DNA of 64,000 bases from Meghimatium bilineatum. Its lineage: Eukaryota > Mollusca > Gastropoda > Stylommatophora > Philomycidae. This document shows, one piece after another, positions 11,405 to 20,951 of the stretch (positions are counted from its first letter, which is position 1; the number at the start of each line of letters is the position of its first letter). Below the pieces are notes generated by a model, which had not been told where the DNA came from, ran no database searches, and worked only from the letters and a program-made list of their open reading frames with translations. The DNA is taken from contig CM067310.1 in assembly GCA_034231615.1 (NCBI GenBank), forward strand, positions 1,567,501-1,631,500, written 5' to 3'. A program made the position numbers and the translations under genes.

Positions 11405-11642
11405 TCAATTTGCATTTCTACTCATCATGTGAAACAATGCATGCCAGTCTCTGAGCTACATTCTCTGCAGAAGTTCATCATGTGAAACAATGCATGCCAG
11501 TCTCTGAGCTACATTCTCTGCAGAAGTTCATCATGTGAAACAATGCATGCCAGTCTCTGAGCTACATTCTCTGCAGAAGTTCATCATGTGAAACAATGCA
11601 TGCCAGTCTCTGAGCTACATTCTGAGCTACTCTGCAGAAGTT
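11405..11642. repeat. 53-bp tandem repeat, four copies
   Basis: Four copies of a unit with catcatgtgaaacaatgcat and gccagtctctgagctacatt. The last copy has a small internal duplication and ends about 30 bases from the exon 6 donor. Confidence 0.9.
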
Positions 11643-11673
11643 TGAGAAAAAACATAAAAAAGAAAACACTCAC

Positions 11674-11881
11674 TTTCTCTGGATCATGTAGTCCTCAATG
11701 ATATCCAGGACACGGATCATCTGTGAGAAGATGAGAACCTTGTGTCCAGAATTTTTCAACCTTGGCAATAGTTTATCCATCAAAACCATCTTGCCGCTCG
11801 ATTGGACCATGGATGACAGCATAATGTCATGGTCATCTTGCTGTTTCTCACGGGCCTCTTCCAGGATCTTATCTTCGGCTC
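11674..11881 (-). CDS. CHD7: CHD7-like exon 6, start of ATPase lobe 2 (aa 1533-1602)
   Basis: Acceptor TTGCTAG|GA, donor AGAAA|GTGAGT. It encodes GAEDKILEE, a His/Asp/Gln-rich variable stretch, then [19 protein letters not shown] and [20 protein letters not shown]. This is the beginning of helicase lobe 2 with motif IV (VLIFSQM). It enters in phase 1 and leaves in phase 2, both consistent with neighbours. Four 53-bp direct repeats lie within 260 bases of the donor. Confidence 0.95.
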
Positions 11882-12043
11882 CTAGCAACAAGACAAAATA
11901 TCATTTTATCACAACATATAAAGATATGACAGTATTTTTAACATCACCATTTAGTCTTTTAAGCACTGGGAACTTAAGGAAGCAACATACTTCTTTGTCT
12001 TTGAACTTTTTATTTTGCTTCCTGATTAGAAATCTCCGCTGAA

Positions 12044-12192
12044 GACAGATGTGTCGAGCCATTGGCGCAAATAAAACAGTGAAACAACGCATTTTATTTC
12101 TCTGGATTATACCTGCTGGAAATCTAGTAGGAATATTGTCCTACTACAAGAGAAATCCAGCAGGAGTTTGAGAATGAACGCTGAAGACGAAG
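12044..12192 (+). mobile_element. Short retroposon family B copy (well preserved)
   Basis: Runs from agatgtgtcgagccattggc through caaataaaacag, ctgctggaaatctagtagg and ctactacaagag to gagtttgagaatgaacgctg and gaagacgaag. One of the best family B copies and useful as its reference here. Confidence 0.85.
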
Positions 12193-12204
12193 CTTTGAAA
12201 TCAT

Positions 12205-12345
12205 TCGCACAGGACATTGCCGTACACACAGGACATTTCCGTACACACAGGACATTGCCATACACACAAGACATTGCCGTACACACAGGACATTGCCGTA
12301 CATACAGGACATTGCCGTACACACAGGACATTCTCGTATTTGCTC
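12205..12345. repeat. 21-bp minisatellite next to a family B tail
   Basis: About seven copies of a unit with acaggacattgccgtacaca. It begins about 15 bases after the tail of the family B retroposon. Confidence 0.9.
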
Positions 12346-12594
12346 CGCTCTCCATTTCAGCAGACATTCACGAGTATGAAAACTTAAAGTCCCAGTCAAA
12401 TATTGATCCATGTGACTTTCAGCTTGCTGCCATCAAATTGTTGGACAGTGTGAAGCAGTGAAGGTGTATAGTATTCGTAATTCTTAAGACGTTCATTTAT
12501 TTTCATGTCATTAACACTAAGGCTTTTGTTTCTCTGGTCTTCTTCTTTATTCACTGGAACGATTATCTTTTCTAGAGCAGACACATTATCAACT

Positions 12595-12725
12595 TTTATC
12601 TAATCATGTCATTACACTATCCCCAATTATCCATTTTCATCTAATCATATCACTTCACAATCCTCATCTAATCATGTCACTACACAATCCCCCATTATCC
12701 ACTCTCATCTAATCAGTATAATGTG
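12595..12725. repeat. Imperfect tandem repeat, about 37-bp unit
   Basis: Three to four diverged copies with catctaatcatgtcactac and caatcccccattatcca. Confidence 0.7.
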
Positions 12726-12823
12726 AAACATAACATTCCTGAACACTAACTTTTAATTTCTAGAATATTTATCTTCACAAAATGAAAATCCAAACACAAT
12801 ATCTTCAAAAAATAAAAGGGTAC

Positions 12824-13058
12824 CATTAATCAGAAACGGATGATTGCAACACTTTCTAAGCTCCATCATCGTATTCATAAGACTTGGGACATTGCTGTTG
12901 GTGCCCTTGGACAGGAACTGGAAGTTGCGCTCTAGAATGGCTCTGTAGTATTTCTTCTGGATATTTGTTAATTCTACCTCAATGATAGTCTCCTCTTTCG
13001 GAGCCAGGTTCTTCTCAACATCTTCCTTGAGACGACGGAGCATCATGGGCTTCAGGAT
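12824..13058 (-). CDS. CHD7: CHD7-like exon 5, ATPase inter-lobe region (aa 1455-1532)
   Basis: The exon starts phase 0 after CAACAG with [20 protein letters not shown] and continues through [20 protein letters not shown] to [16 protein letters not shown]. These are among the most conserved blocks of CHD6-9 proteins; the CCNHP box contacts the second lobe. It ends after one base of the Gly codon (phase 1). The donor AATG|GTACCC lacks the usual A at +4 and G at +5, so it looks weak, but the phase fits exon 6 exactly. Confidence 0.95.
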
Positions 13059-13157
13059 CTGTTGATAGAAATATTCTAAATGTATTATCTCCGTACACAA
13101 TCAATAGTCCAACAATGTAAATTAGCATGTAAGCCGACAATCAAGCCCTATCATGCT

Positions 13158-13415
13158 AGTGTGTTGCCGGGAATGAAAGCAGAGCAAAGAATAGCCACAC
13201 TACGTTCCATGCATATCACAAGGGGCAACTAAGGAGGTTTTGGGATGGAATAGGCAATCTTATCCCATATAGTCAAAGAGACACAGAAGTCATGCTGAAG
13301 TTGGATGTGTCACGCCGAGAGGCAAAGATACTGCAGCTACGCTTTAAATAATGACAAAACACATTGTTCTCTGGATTACAGCCTGAAACTCTGCAGGAGT
13401 TTGAGAACAAACGCA
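13158..13415 (+). mobile_element. Short retroposon family A copy
   Basis: Starts gtgtgttgccgggaatgaaa, continues gagcaaagaatagccacac, gtgtcacgccgagaggc and ends ctctgcaggagtttgagaac aaacgcag. Near full length. Confidence 0.85.
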
Positions 13416-14074
13416 GCCCTATAGAGAACTATCCTGCAGGGAGGAAAATGTCAAAAGTGAAAGGAGCAGAGGAAGACAACGACAGTCATGAACAGACAAC
13501 ATTAAAGAATCAGCAGGTCAATATTTTTCTACTCTCATTTGAATCACCAAAGGTGGAAATGTACGGAGGATTCTGTGCTGAAGATACTTGAATCAACTAC
13601 TTAGAGACCAAAAATCATCTTATGTAAAGGGACTCACATAAACTTCTTGACAAGGAAGTAAGACTTAAGCATGCCACCAGAAGCTGAACAATCAATTCTG
13701 GAACGGTCCTCCTAAATGACAGCAAGACCACAGTCTGCTCTAGCAAGTGAAGGTGCTGAAAGCTGAGGCAACCGCGCACCACATCAATATAGGACACCAC
13801 ACATCAACACAATGAGAAATGTCAGTGGTGGGCAAAATATGGCTTGTGGGCCAAATGCAGCCGAGGTGATCTAATAGTAATATTTGTCCACAGCTCAGAA
13901 AACAATACTTGAATTCACTACAACAACAAAAACGTTACCCATAATTGGCAGCGTATCCTATTCAGGACGTAACCATCAACCCAGCATTTTATTATTCTGT
14001 TGTGATTTTCTAGGCAACATAAACATGTTAAGTAGTTATCCATTGCTCTCTTAACAGTCTGGATTCACAATAGT
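13416..14074 (-). other. Intron 4 stretch, no recognised feature
   Basis: No repeat family or coding similarity recognised. Confidence 0.45.
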
Positions 14075-14145
14075 CTGCAGTGGGATCTGAACCTGGTATC
14101 TTGGCCATCAGATGTGCACTATACCACGCCGACACAGCACCGGAC
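14075..14145 (-). mobile_element. tRNA-like SINE head or tRNA pseudogene
   Basis: The minus strand contains an A-box-like gcgtggtatagtgcac and, about 30 bases on, a B-box ggttcagatcc. The acceptor stem cannot be paired, so it is not a working tRNA. Confidence 0.5.
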
Positions 14146-14399
14146 ATCATTCTACATGAAAACAGCTCAGCCTGATCCACCGAGCCAAAGAAAGGTTGAC
14201 CAACACAGGAATATATTTATATCTAATATAACAGAGATATCGGCTCATTCTTAAGGAATGAAAAAAATGTAACGGGCGAACACATGGCATGACAACGTGT
14301 GTTGTATAACATAGTTTGTGGTGTTGGCATAAGAAAATAACCTATAAGTATATCCATTGCAATGAAGTAGTCAATCTATCAATCAATCTATCAATCAAT

Positions 14400-14990
14400 C
14401 AAGTGACATAGGCGATATGGTTCTCCACAACTCTGGTGTTGTTAATAAGTTCAGTTGAGTTGGTGACTTCTTTATGTGTGACAGTGACAACCCATCCAGA
14501 GATTTATCTTTGTACTCCTCTGTCTCTTCTCCCCTTGATTTTTCCAGTTGTTACTAAATGTTCAAGTGTTACTTTCCTCACCACATGCCCTAAACATCTT
14601 GACAGTCTGCTTCTAATTTTTGCTATAATTTGTCATTTTATTCCAGCATCTCTGACAACTTCTACATTAGTTTTCTTGGCTGTCCATGGAATTTTCATTA
14701 TTCTTCTTAAAAACCACATCTCAGGTACCTACAGCTAACCTTAGACCTTGTGTTTATTGTCCATGCTTTTCTTCCATACAAAAAGATTTGTGCAATATAA
14801 TATCCTAGCACCCGGACTTGCATATGCATTGATATTGCTCTGTATAGAATGGTTCTCATTTTCTGAAATGTTGATTTAGCATGTGCTATCCTGTTCTTGA
14901 TCTCATTAGAGCACCAGCCATTTGATGTTAAAATGATGCCAAGATACTTGACTATATCTGTTTGATTTAATTTTGCATCAGCCTATAATG
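14400..14990 (-). mobile_element. LINE reverse transcriptase relic (thumb to C-terminus)
   Basis: The minus strand gives TDIVKYLGIILTSNGWCSNE, IKNRIAHAKSTFQKMRTIL, a broken RRMLRIPW-type block, and an end with SLDGLSLSHIKKSPTQLN and WRTIS. The order is that of a LINE ORF C-terminal third. A plus-orientation cousin is at 55340-55935. Confidence 0.8.
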
Positions 14991-15074
14991 TTACCAGAAT
15001 GTCAGCCAATGAGAACAAACAGGAGGATGTGGTAAACCAGACAGGCAATATTAATGTATGTGACTTAGATTGAT

Positions 15075-15205
15075 TATTTTCGTTCTCAAACTCCCAACTG
15101 ATCTCTCTAGCAGTAGAATGATCCTACTAGATTTCCAACAGGGTGTAGTCCAGAGAATGGAAATGTGTTGTCACCGTTTTATTTGCACCAAAGATCCAAC
15201 TAGAG
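15075..15205 (-). mobile_element. Short retroposon family B copy
   Basis: Reverse family B: tcgttctcaaactcccaac, tctctctagcagtagaatg, ctagatttccaacaggg, ending near caccaaagatcc. Confidence 0.75.
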
Positions 15206-15659
15206 AGATAGTGTGTGCACCTCAGTGGCTAATGTACTGGGTAAATTCTGTCTGCTTGTAATTGGGCACCAGGAATACTCATAAATAAAAATAAAAAAAG
15301 ATACTGGACATCAATATTGCCTAGAAATTCATAGCTATTTCATAACTGACAGCTAATGCTGGAGCAGAGTACAGAGAACATGCTGAACATCTGAATCAAT
15401 TACTAATATAGGATAGATATATATATATATGAATATAGGGGTGACTCAACAGCCTAAAGTTGCCAGGTTGTTTAAACAGATTTCCTTTTACCAAAAATTT
15501 CTTGTAAAATATGGCCATAAATGAGCAAACTCCTAACCTGTAATATGTTTTCAAATCTACCAATAATAGACTACAAAATTATCAAACATAATTTCATTGT
15601 TGGAGATGTTTAAAAAGTACAAAATTTGGTCATGAAATGGTAACATTCTGGCAATCTTA

Positions 15660-15905
15660 CTAAGGCTTGCCAGAGCAATGTCTGTTTATTACCATCTGAT
15701 GTTATTATTATATTCTCTACCTAAGTCATTACCATCTGATGTTATATTCTTTACCTGAAGTCATTACCATCAATGTTGTTATATTCTTTACCTGAAGTCA
15801 TTACCATTCAATGTTGCTATATTCTCTACCTGAAGTCATTACCATCAGATGTTATATTCTCTACCTGAAATCATTACCATCAGATGTTATATTCTCTACC
15901 TGAAA
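15660..15905. repeat. 34-bp minisatellite
   Basis: About six copies with gtcattaccatctgatgtta and ttctctacctgaa; copies differ by small indels. Confidence 0.85.
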
Positions 15906-15924
15906 TCTTTTTTTTTGGTGACGA

Positions 15925-16012
15925 CTTATACTTGGCACATTATAGCATGAGGAATTCACACAATAACAAATACTTGGCACATTATAGCATCAGAATTCAC
16001 ACAAGAACAAAT
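15925..16012. repeat. 42-bp direct duplication beside exon 4
   Basis: Two copies of tacttggcacattatagcat plus flanking bases. The second ends about 10 bases from the exon 4 donor. Confidence 0.8.
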
Positions 16013-16021
16013 ACCACTAAC

Positions 16022-16183
16022 CTCTTTCAAAGAGTCAACTTGTTCCTCAGTCTTCAAGTCTCCAAACTCTTTGATAAAACTCTCTGAACAATTGAACTTG
16101 TTGGGACTCAGGAAGTTCAGCAAGCTGTACAGTTCCTCCGTATTGTTCTGTAATGGTGTACCAGTCAAGAGAACCCGATGTTC
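16022..16183 (-). CDS. CHD7: CHD7-like exon 4, ATPase motif III region (aa 1401-1454)
   Basis: The exon has 54 codons, phase 0 at both ends (acceptor CTGACAG|GAA, donor AAAGAG|GTTAGT). It encodes [14 protein letters not shown], the SNF2 motif III (LTGTPLQN), followed by [12 protein letters not shown] and [11 protein letters not shown]. This matches the CHD6-9 sequence position for position. Motif III links ATP hydrolysis to movement of the two lobes. It follows exon 3 directly: the protein reads LRLFDL then EHRVLLTG. A 42-bp imperfect direct repeat of intron sequence lies just past the donor. Confidence 0.95.
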
Positions 16184-16261
16184 CTGTCAGGAGTAAACAC
16201 ACAAAAATATTAGCTCATCTTAGAAACTAACTTTACTAAATCTTTTTCTTCTTGTTCGCAG

Positions 16262-16690
16262 TTTGACATGTCTACACAGCGAGTCCGGTTTTCTTAATAA
16301 ATGCTGCTGTATTTGAAAGCTCCACAGTGCTCCCATACATCTTTCCATGGATATCGATCTCCGTGGGTCAGTGTTCTTCCCTTAATTGGTTTAGTGTATT
16401 GCAGTCTTGCTGGATATGTCCAGCAGTTTGTTCTGCCTGCCTACAAGGGCACAGAGGTGATGGGACCAGTTTTAGTCTGTCTATTTTAAGTGGCTGTTTA
16501 ATCTGATATGTCCTGTTCTAAGGCGGAAGATAATAACCTGCTCACCTCTGTCGAGATCTTGGTAATATGTCTCTTGGGTGGTCGACTTTCCTGATAGCTT
16601 TAATGAGGAACCTCTTTTCTTGGTCTTTTTGTGTCTGTGTTGCTCCATCCTTTGCCAGCCTATCTGCCTCTACTTGATTAAATCATCTCA
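16262..16690 (-). mobile_element. LINE RNase H and C-terminal relic
   Basis: The minus strand reads VEADRLAKDGATQTQKDQEK, KLVPSPLCPCR, QTAGHIQQDCNTLNQLREEH and PTEIDIHGKMYGSTVELSNT AAFIKKTGLAV. The Cys/His-bearing block after an RNase H end is usual in LINE proteins of this type. Frames are broken. Confidence 0.75.
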
Positions 16691-16694
16691 TGCA

Positions 16695-16800
16695 GTTCAT
16701 CATCATCAAGTGCCGTCTCCGCAACGAAGGTTGGCTGCAACGTATCTCCAACATCTCCTGTCTCTTGTCGTGGTGGTGCACTCATGCAGTTACATTGAAG
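16695..16800 (-). mobile_element. Repeat C: LINE 3' end with (GAT)n tail
   Basis: The minus strand encodes a version of RYVAANLRCGDGT followed by a GAT-type tail (tgatgatgatg), here decayed. The plus strand shows catcatcatcaagtgccgtc then tccgcaacgaaggttggctg. A cleaner copy is at 33847-34043. Confidence 0.75.
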
Positions 16801-16837
16801 TAGTTAACAACATAACTTGCTTTTCAATCCAAAAAAA

Positions 16838-17690
16838 GACGCAAAAAGAGGGCAACATCACAGACTCAGAACAAGATAACACAGAGCAACTAAACAAACT
16901 GCTTTTCACAGATGATCAGTCTCATATATGCAAGTGAAGAACAACAACAAAATCATGTTAACTTACTATCTGTAACATGTAGAAAATATAACATGAAGAT
17001 CAATACACAAAAGGCCGAAACTATGAAAATATGCAGAACACTAAGCATAAAGATAGGAGTAAAATTAGTATCAGAGTTCAAATATCTCAGTAGAATTTTC
17101 ACAGAAAATGGAGGCCTTGATAGAGAGATAAAGACGAGATGTCAAAAGGCAAATGCAGTAACAAACCAACTGTCACCATTGCTTCTTCATCCCAAGATCA
17201 ATATGGAAGTTAAAAGACACAAACCTGGTCTCTCTCATCTTCACATTACAGAAAGATAGTGACTTGTGAGATGAAATGCTTGAGGAAGGCCGCCGGGGTC
17301 ATCAGATTGACAGATTACAAAATGAAGATATCAGGGAAAGAATAGGTGTAACACCTTGCACAGAATACGTGGTTTGGCCACATTATGAAAATGCATCACA
17401 AGTTACCCTTGAAAGCATATAACCAAATGAGATCAGGGTACAAAGTCAGAGGGAGACCACGAGAAAGATGGAAAGAAAACCATCAGGGATATCTTGAACA
17501 AACATTGTCACAACATAAATGAGATGACACATCTGCCCTTGGAACACAAGCTCGAGCTGCTATCACCCCCCTACGCTTAACAGCAAGAGTGGATAACAAA
17601 CCATCTGGAGAAAGACAATAGACCAACATTCTGAGATGTCACAATATTACTGCATATGAAGTGACCAAATGTCCCATAGCCAGAAAACAG
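16838..17690 (+). mobile_element. LINE reverse transcriptase relic, post-active-site to C-terminus
   Basis: The plus strand reads ASEEQQQNHVNLLSVTCRKY NMKINTQKAETMK, SEFKYLSRIFTENGGLDREI KTRCQKANAVTNQLSPLLLH, then a shifted CEMKCLRKA block and KMERK, ending near LLSPPYA. It is a long stretch of one element with several frame breaks. Confidence 0.85.
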
Positions 17691-17848
17691 ATGGTCGTTT
17701 AATCCTTCGATGACTTACAGCAAACGCAGAGACAAGACAATAGCTAGATAGATATTGTTACACAGGATATTCTTTTGCAACCTGTTCTATGGATTCTGGC
17801 ATGGTTAACCTGGTAAATCAACCACTCATATAACTTATTTTTCTAAGT

Positions 17849-18440
17849 TCGTTCTCAAACTCCTGCAGATTAGCAGCACATAATCCAGAAAACAAGATTT
17901 GTTGTGTCAGATTTTGTATGACATTGTAATCACCATTCTGCCTTTTGTTTTGTTGTTCGTCCATCACAAGTGATGATGACCATTTGTTACATCCACTTTT
18001 GAAAATTCAATTTTAGTTATCTCCTTGATTATGAGTTCGTAGATGGCTAATGAGCCCTATTCGAGCTATAAATGTCCTTGGACAGTTTGGACATGGAATA
18101 ACGACTGTAGACGGATCTTGGTCTATCCGTGACTTTCTAGCTGCTCTCCGCTGTTGAGCTGCTGCATTTCTCTTCTTATCACAAGATGATGCGCTCTTTT
18201 TTATTTTAGAACGCCATGTAGATCTATTTTGTGCAAGTTCTTCCCATGTATCGTGGTCTATTTCAAAGGCTTTCATCTGCCTTATACATCTGACTGCGCA
18301 GCATGGTCACTTTGACCCTAAATGAGATTGGATAGCCAACTCCACCTCCATAAACTCCTAAGTTGCCTCTTACAACGTGTGGAAGGTAAACAATGTTGCT
18401 ATTCTGTGCTTCCCCTTTCTTGCCCCGGCACCACACTTCC
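17849..18440 (-). mobile_element. Short retroposon family A, split by a LINE insertion
   Basis: The reverse family A 3' part (gttctcaaactcctgcagat, up to about 17915) and its 5' part (ggtcactttgaccctaaatg to ccccggcaccacac, 18292-18440) flank a LINE tail in the same orientation. The two halves fit one element, so the LINE seems to have inserted inside it, though some middle sequence is lost. Confidence 0.65.
17935..18290 (-). mobile_element. LINE tail with C-terminal C2H2 zinc finger
   Basis: Open from 18276 to 18013: MKAFEIDHDTWEELAQNRST, WRSKIKK, a Lys/Arg/Ala-rich stretch, then VIPCPNCPRTFIARIGLISH LRTHNQG and a stop. Spacing is C-x2-C-x12-H-x3-H, a classical C2H2 finger. This is the 3' end of a LINE ORF; 52135-52770 is a longer copy. 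The upstream RT part is absent. Confidence 0.85.
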
Positions 18441-18839
18441 TATATAATTCTAATCTTAGACCTGCTGTCTCTTTTACTATCATGTTAGGTGTCATCAGGT
18501 CAACATGACAGATTAGCTAACATTTGCAAACAATTCCTGGAAAGACCTCTTAAAATGATTTCTGCTTCTGACCATCAAACAATGTGGTTGAACAGATGCA
18601 CAACTGAATGTTCAAATCACTCGAGGAGGCATTTAAAAATATTTTTTAGGTCTGCAATTTTGTTAATTTTCTGTGTGTGTGTGTGTGGAGTGTTACATTC
18701 CATACAGGACTGGCTGATAACATTAAACACCTTAGAGGGAACAGCAGATGTGGGCCCTACCTCCAACACTACACTTCTTGAGCAAGCTAATATATCCGGT
18801 ACATGACACTATTCTGCTAGTCTCATACTTGCTGAGAAC
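18441..18839. other. Intron 3 stretch with a short (TG)n
   Basis: A (tg)n run at about 18673-18687; otherwise nothing recognised. Confidence 0.5.
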
Positions 18840-18970
18840 CGCCAAGTCTGATGTGCCAGGCCAATGGCACAAATAAAATGGTGATGTGGTGCATCTCTTC
18901 TCTGTGTGTATTGTAGGATTCCTGCAGGAACCACTAGAGACATTTAAGGGGGGAAAACAGATCCAGCAGG
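18840..18970 (+). mobile_element. Short retroposon family B, decayed
   Basis: tctgatgtgccaggccaatg, gcacaaataaaatgg, then a shortened middle and gatccagcaggagttcc. Confidence 0.65.
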
Positions 18971-18974
18971 AGTT

Positions 18975-19759
18975 CCCATAGTGACCATATGAATAACATC
19001 AATGACACATGAAAGACTTGAATAACATCTTGTCACATCAACTCTGACAAATAGAAAACTGCTGCAAAAGACTAAAATAGTGGCACTCTCACAAATGCAA
19101 CAGATGGTAGACACTCCAAGGTAACAATGATCAGGTGAGTGGTGTTAATAGACAGCAAAAGCTCAGTGCCCCCTTCCATGATTAAACAACTTAAATAGAG
19201 AATTTAAATGTAAAATTATAAGCATAAAAAAAAATAATTGCATGTTTTTTGTTTAAGCTATCCATCCTTGACACCAAAATGTTTTAGCGTACATTTGCCA
19301 TCAGTCATGCAACTTTCATTGGCTACTGAAGACCTTACCTTTGATCTTTTAATATCGACGGCTTGTTCTTTCAGATGCTAGCTTTAGATCAATCATACAC
19401 TTAGAAAAAATGTATGTCTATTTCTCGGAACTAAAAATGGAAATTCCCTATCCGTTACAATATTTTATCTGTGGATAAGCCATAAGCTATTAGTTCTTTT
19501 TGTGAAATTAACTATGTAGTGTATAACTGTTGAAATATGGCAAAAATAAGTTTACCAGACCCAAATATTCATAACTTTCTTTTGACAACTCGTGTGTAGT
19601 TTATCATATGAACAGTGATCAATCTTGAAATTTAAGATACAAACTCTGCATTTGTCCATTAAAGAATTTCATAATCATATCAATCATAACTTTCAATCAT
19701 CCTAGTATGACAATTTACTTGGATATCTGGCTGTGATGACAAATAAAAAACGTTTTGCT
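18975..19759. other. Intron 3 stretch, no recognised feature
   Basis: AT-rich; no family recognised. Confidence 0.5.
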
Positions 19760-19764
19760 ATGTT

Positions 19765-19905
19765 TTGATATATAATTCTAGCATCTTCTTGTGATACAAC
19801 CTGATACAAATTCTAAGTACATGATGGATATATAATTCTAGCATCTTCTTGTGATACAACCTGATACAAATTCTAAGTACATGATGGATATATAATTCTT
19901 ACATT
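19765..19905. repeat. 60-bp direct repeat, two full copies plus part
   Basis: Two identical units with gatatataattctagcatct and gatacaacctgatacaaatt, then the start of a third. Confidence 0.9.
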
Positions 19906-20117
19906 TCATATTTTATCTAGTTTAGTAACCATTGCAGCTTTTCTCAGACACCTACACAGAAATGGTGACATAAGCCAGCCATGCTTTTACTCCTGTTTCT
20001 ATGTAAAATCATACAGTTTTCCTCTCATTTGTTCTAACAAAGCATCTTGAGTTATATAAAGCCTTGATTGCATGTAAATATCTAGTTGGAACAATTATTA
20101 ATTATCAAACAAAATTC

Positions 20118-20395
20118 TTAGGGAAGAACTGGTTGCAGAATCGTACAGCATAGAGTACTGTGCTACATTGAGACATCCAATCTGAGGGAAGAACTGGTTG
20201 ATGATCGTACAGCAGAGAGTACTGTGCTACATTGAGACATCCAATCTGAGGGAAGAACTGGTTGATGATCGTACAGCAGAGAGTACTGTGCTACATTGAG
20301 ACATCCAATCTGAGGGAAGAACTGGTTGATGATCGCACAGCAGAGAGTACTGTGCTACATTGAGACATCCAATCTGAGGGAGTCCTGACAGAGAA
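20118..20395. repeat. 64-bp tandem repeat, about four copies
   Basis: Units contain gggaagaactggttgatgat and gtactgtgctacattgagac. Differences between copies are few. Confidence 0.92.
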
Positions 20396-20464
20396 AACAA
20401 GACAGGCAATGCTGATTTCGCAGTTTCTGTTAGCTGAGAGACAGTTTCTGCATTTGTTGCAGAA

Positions 20465-20545
20465 TGCTGTCTGGAGAGCAGAATGTGTTGTGGCATGGTT
20501 TACAGCTTGGCTGTGATATTTTATCTTTCAACCTGACGCATTTGA
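20465..20545 (-). mobile_element. Short retroposon family A fragment
   Basis: Reverse middle part: gtctggagagcagaatgtgt, catggtttacagc, acctgacgcat. Confidence 0.6.
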
Positions 20546-20845
20546 CTTAAGGATAGCTTCTTATCATTAATGCTTTGGGGACAGCAAACAGAATCCCCAA
20601 GACCTCCTCAGTCACCACTGTTTGTATAGCATCTAGCTATGTTGCTATATGGTGCCCCTAAGAATTCACATATTGACATCTTTACATTTATAATACAATT
20701 AAACTTTTACAGACACCCTTAACATCTATAAAGTTTATATGAATGGCGCTGAGTTTACAAGAGCAGATCAACTCAGCATCAATTGGATATCAACAGAAAC
20801 AACAACAGTACTAGTGACAAGAAGAATTTCTACCTTTAAATGTCA
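20546..20845. other. Intron 3 stretch, no recognised feature
   Basis: No element seen before the short duplication next to exon 3. Confidence 0.5.
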
Positions 20846-20950
20846 TCCATTAAATGATTGGTGATAAGAAAATTAGACGAAAAAACTTGCAAAACTAATC
20901 AAATGAAACAATTAAATGATTGGTGATAAGAAAATTAGATGAAGAACTTA
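20846..20950. repeat. Direct duplication beside the exon 3 donor
   Basis: Two copies of tgattggtgataagaaaatt plus flanks at about 20858 and 20916. The second copy runs up to the donor GTAAGT. Confidence 0.85.
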
Positions 20951-20951
20951 C

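Noticed and set aside
16838..17690. Active retrotransposon
   Set aside because: All LINE copies here are truncated with stops or frame shifts; none has an endonuclease domain plus intact RT.
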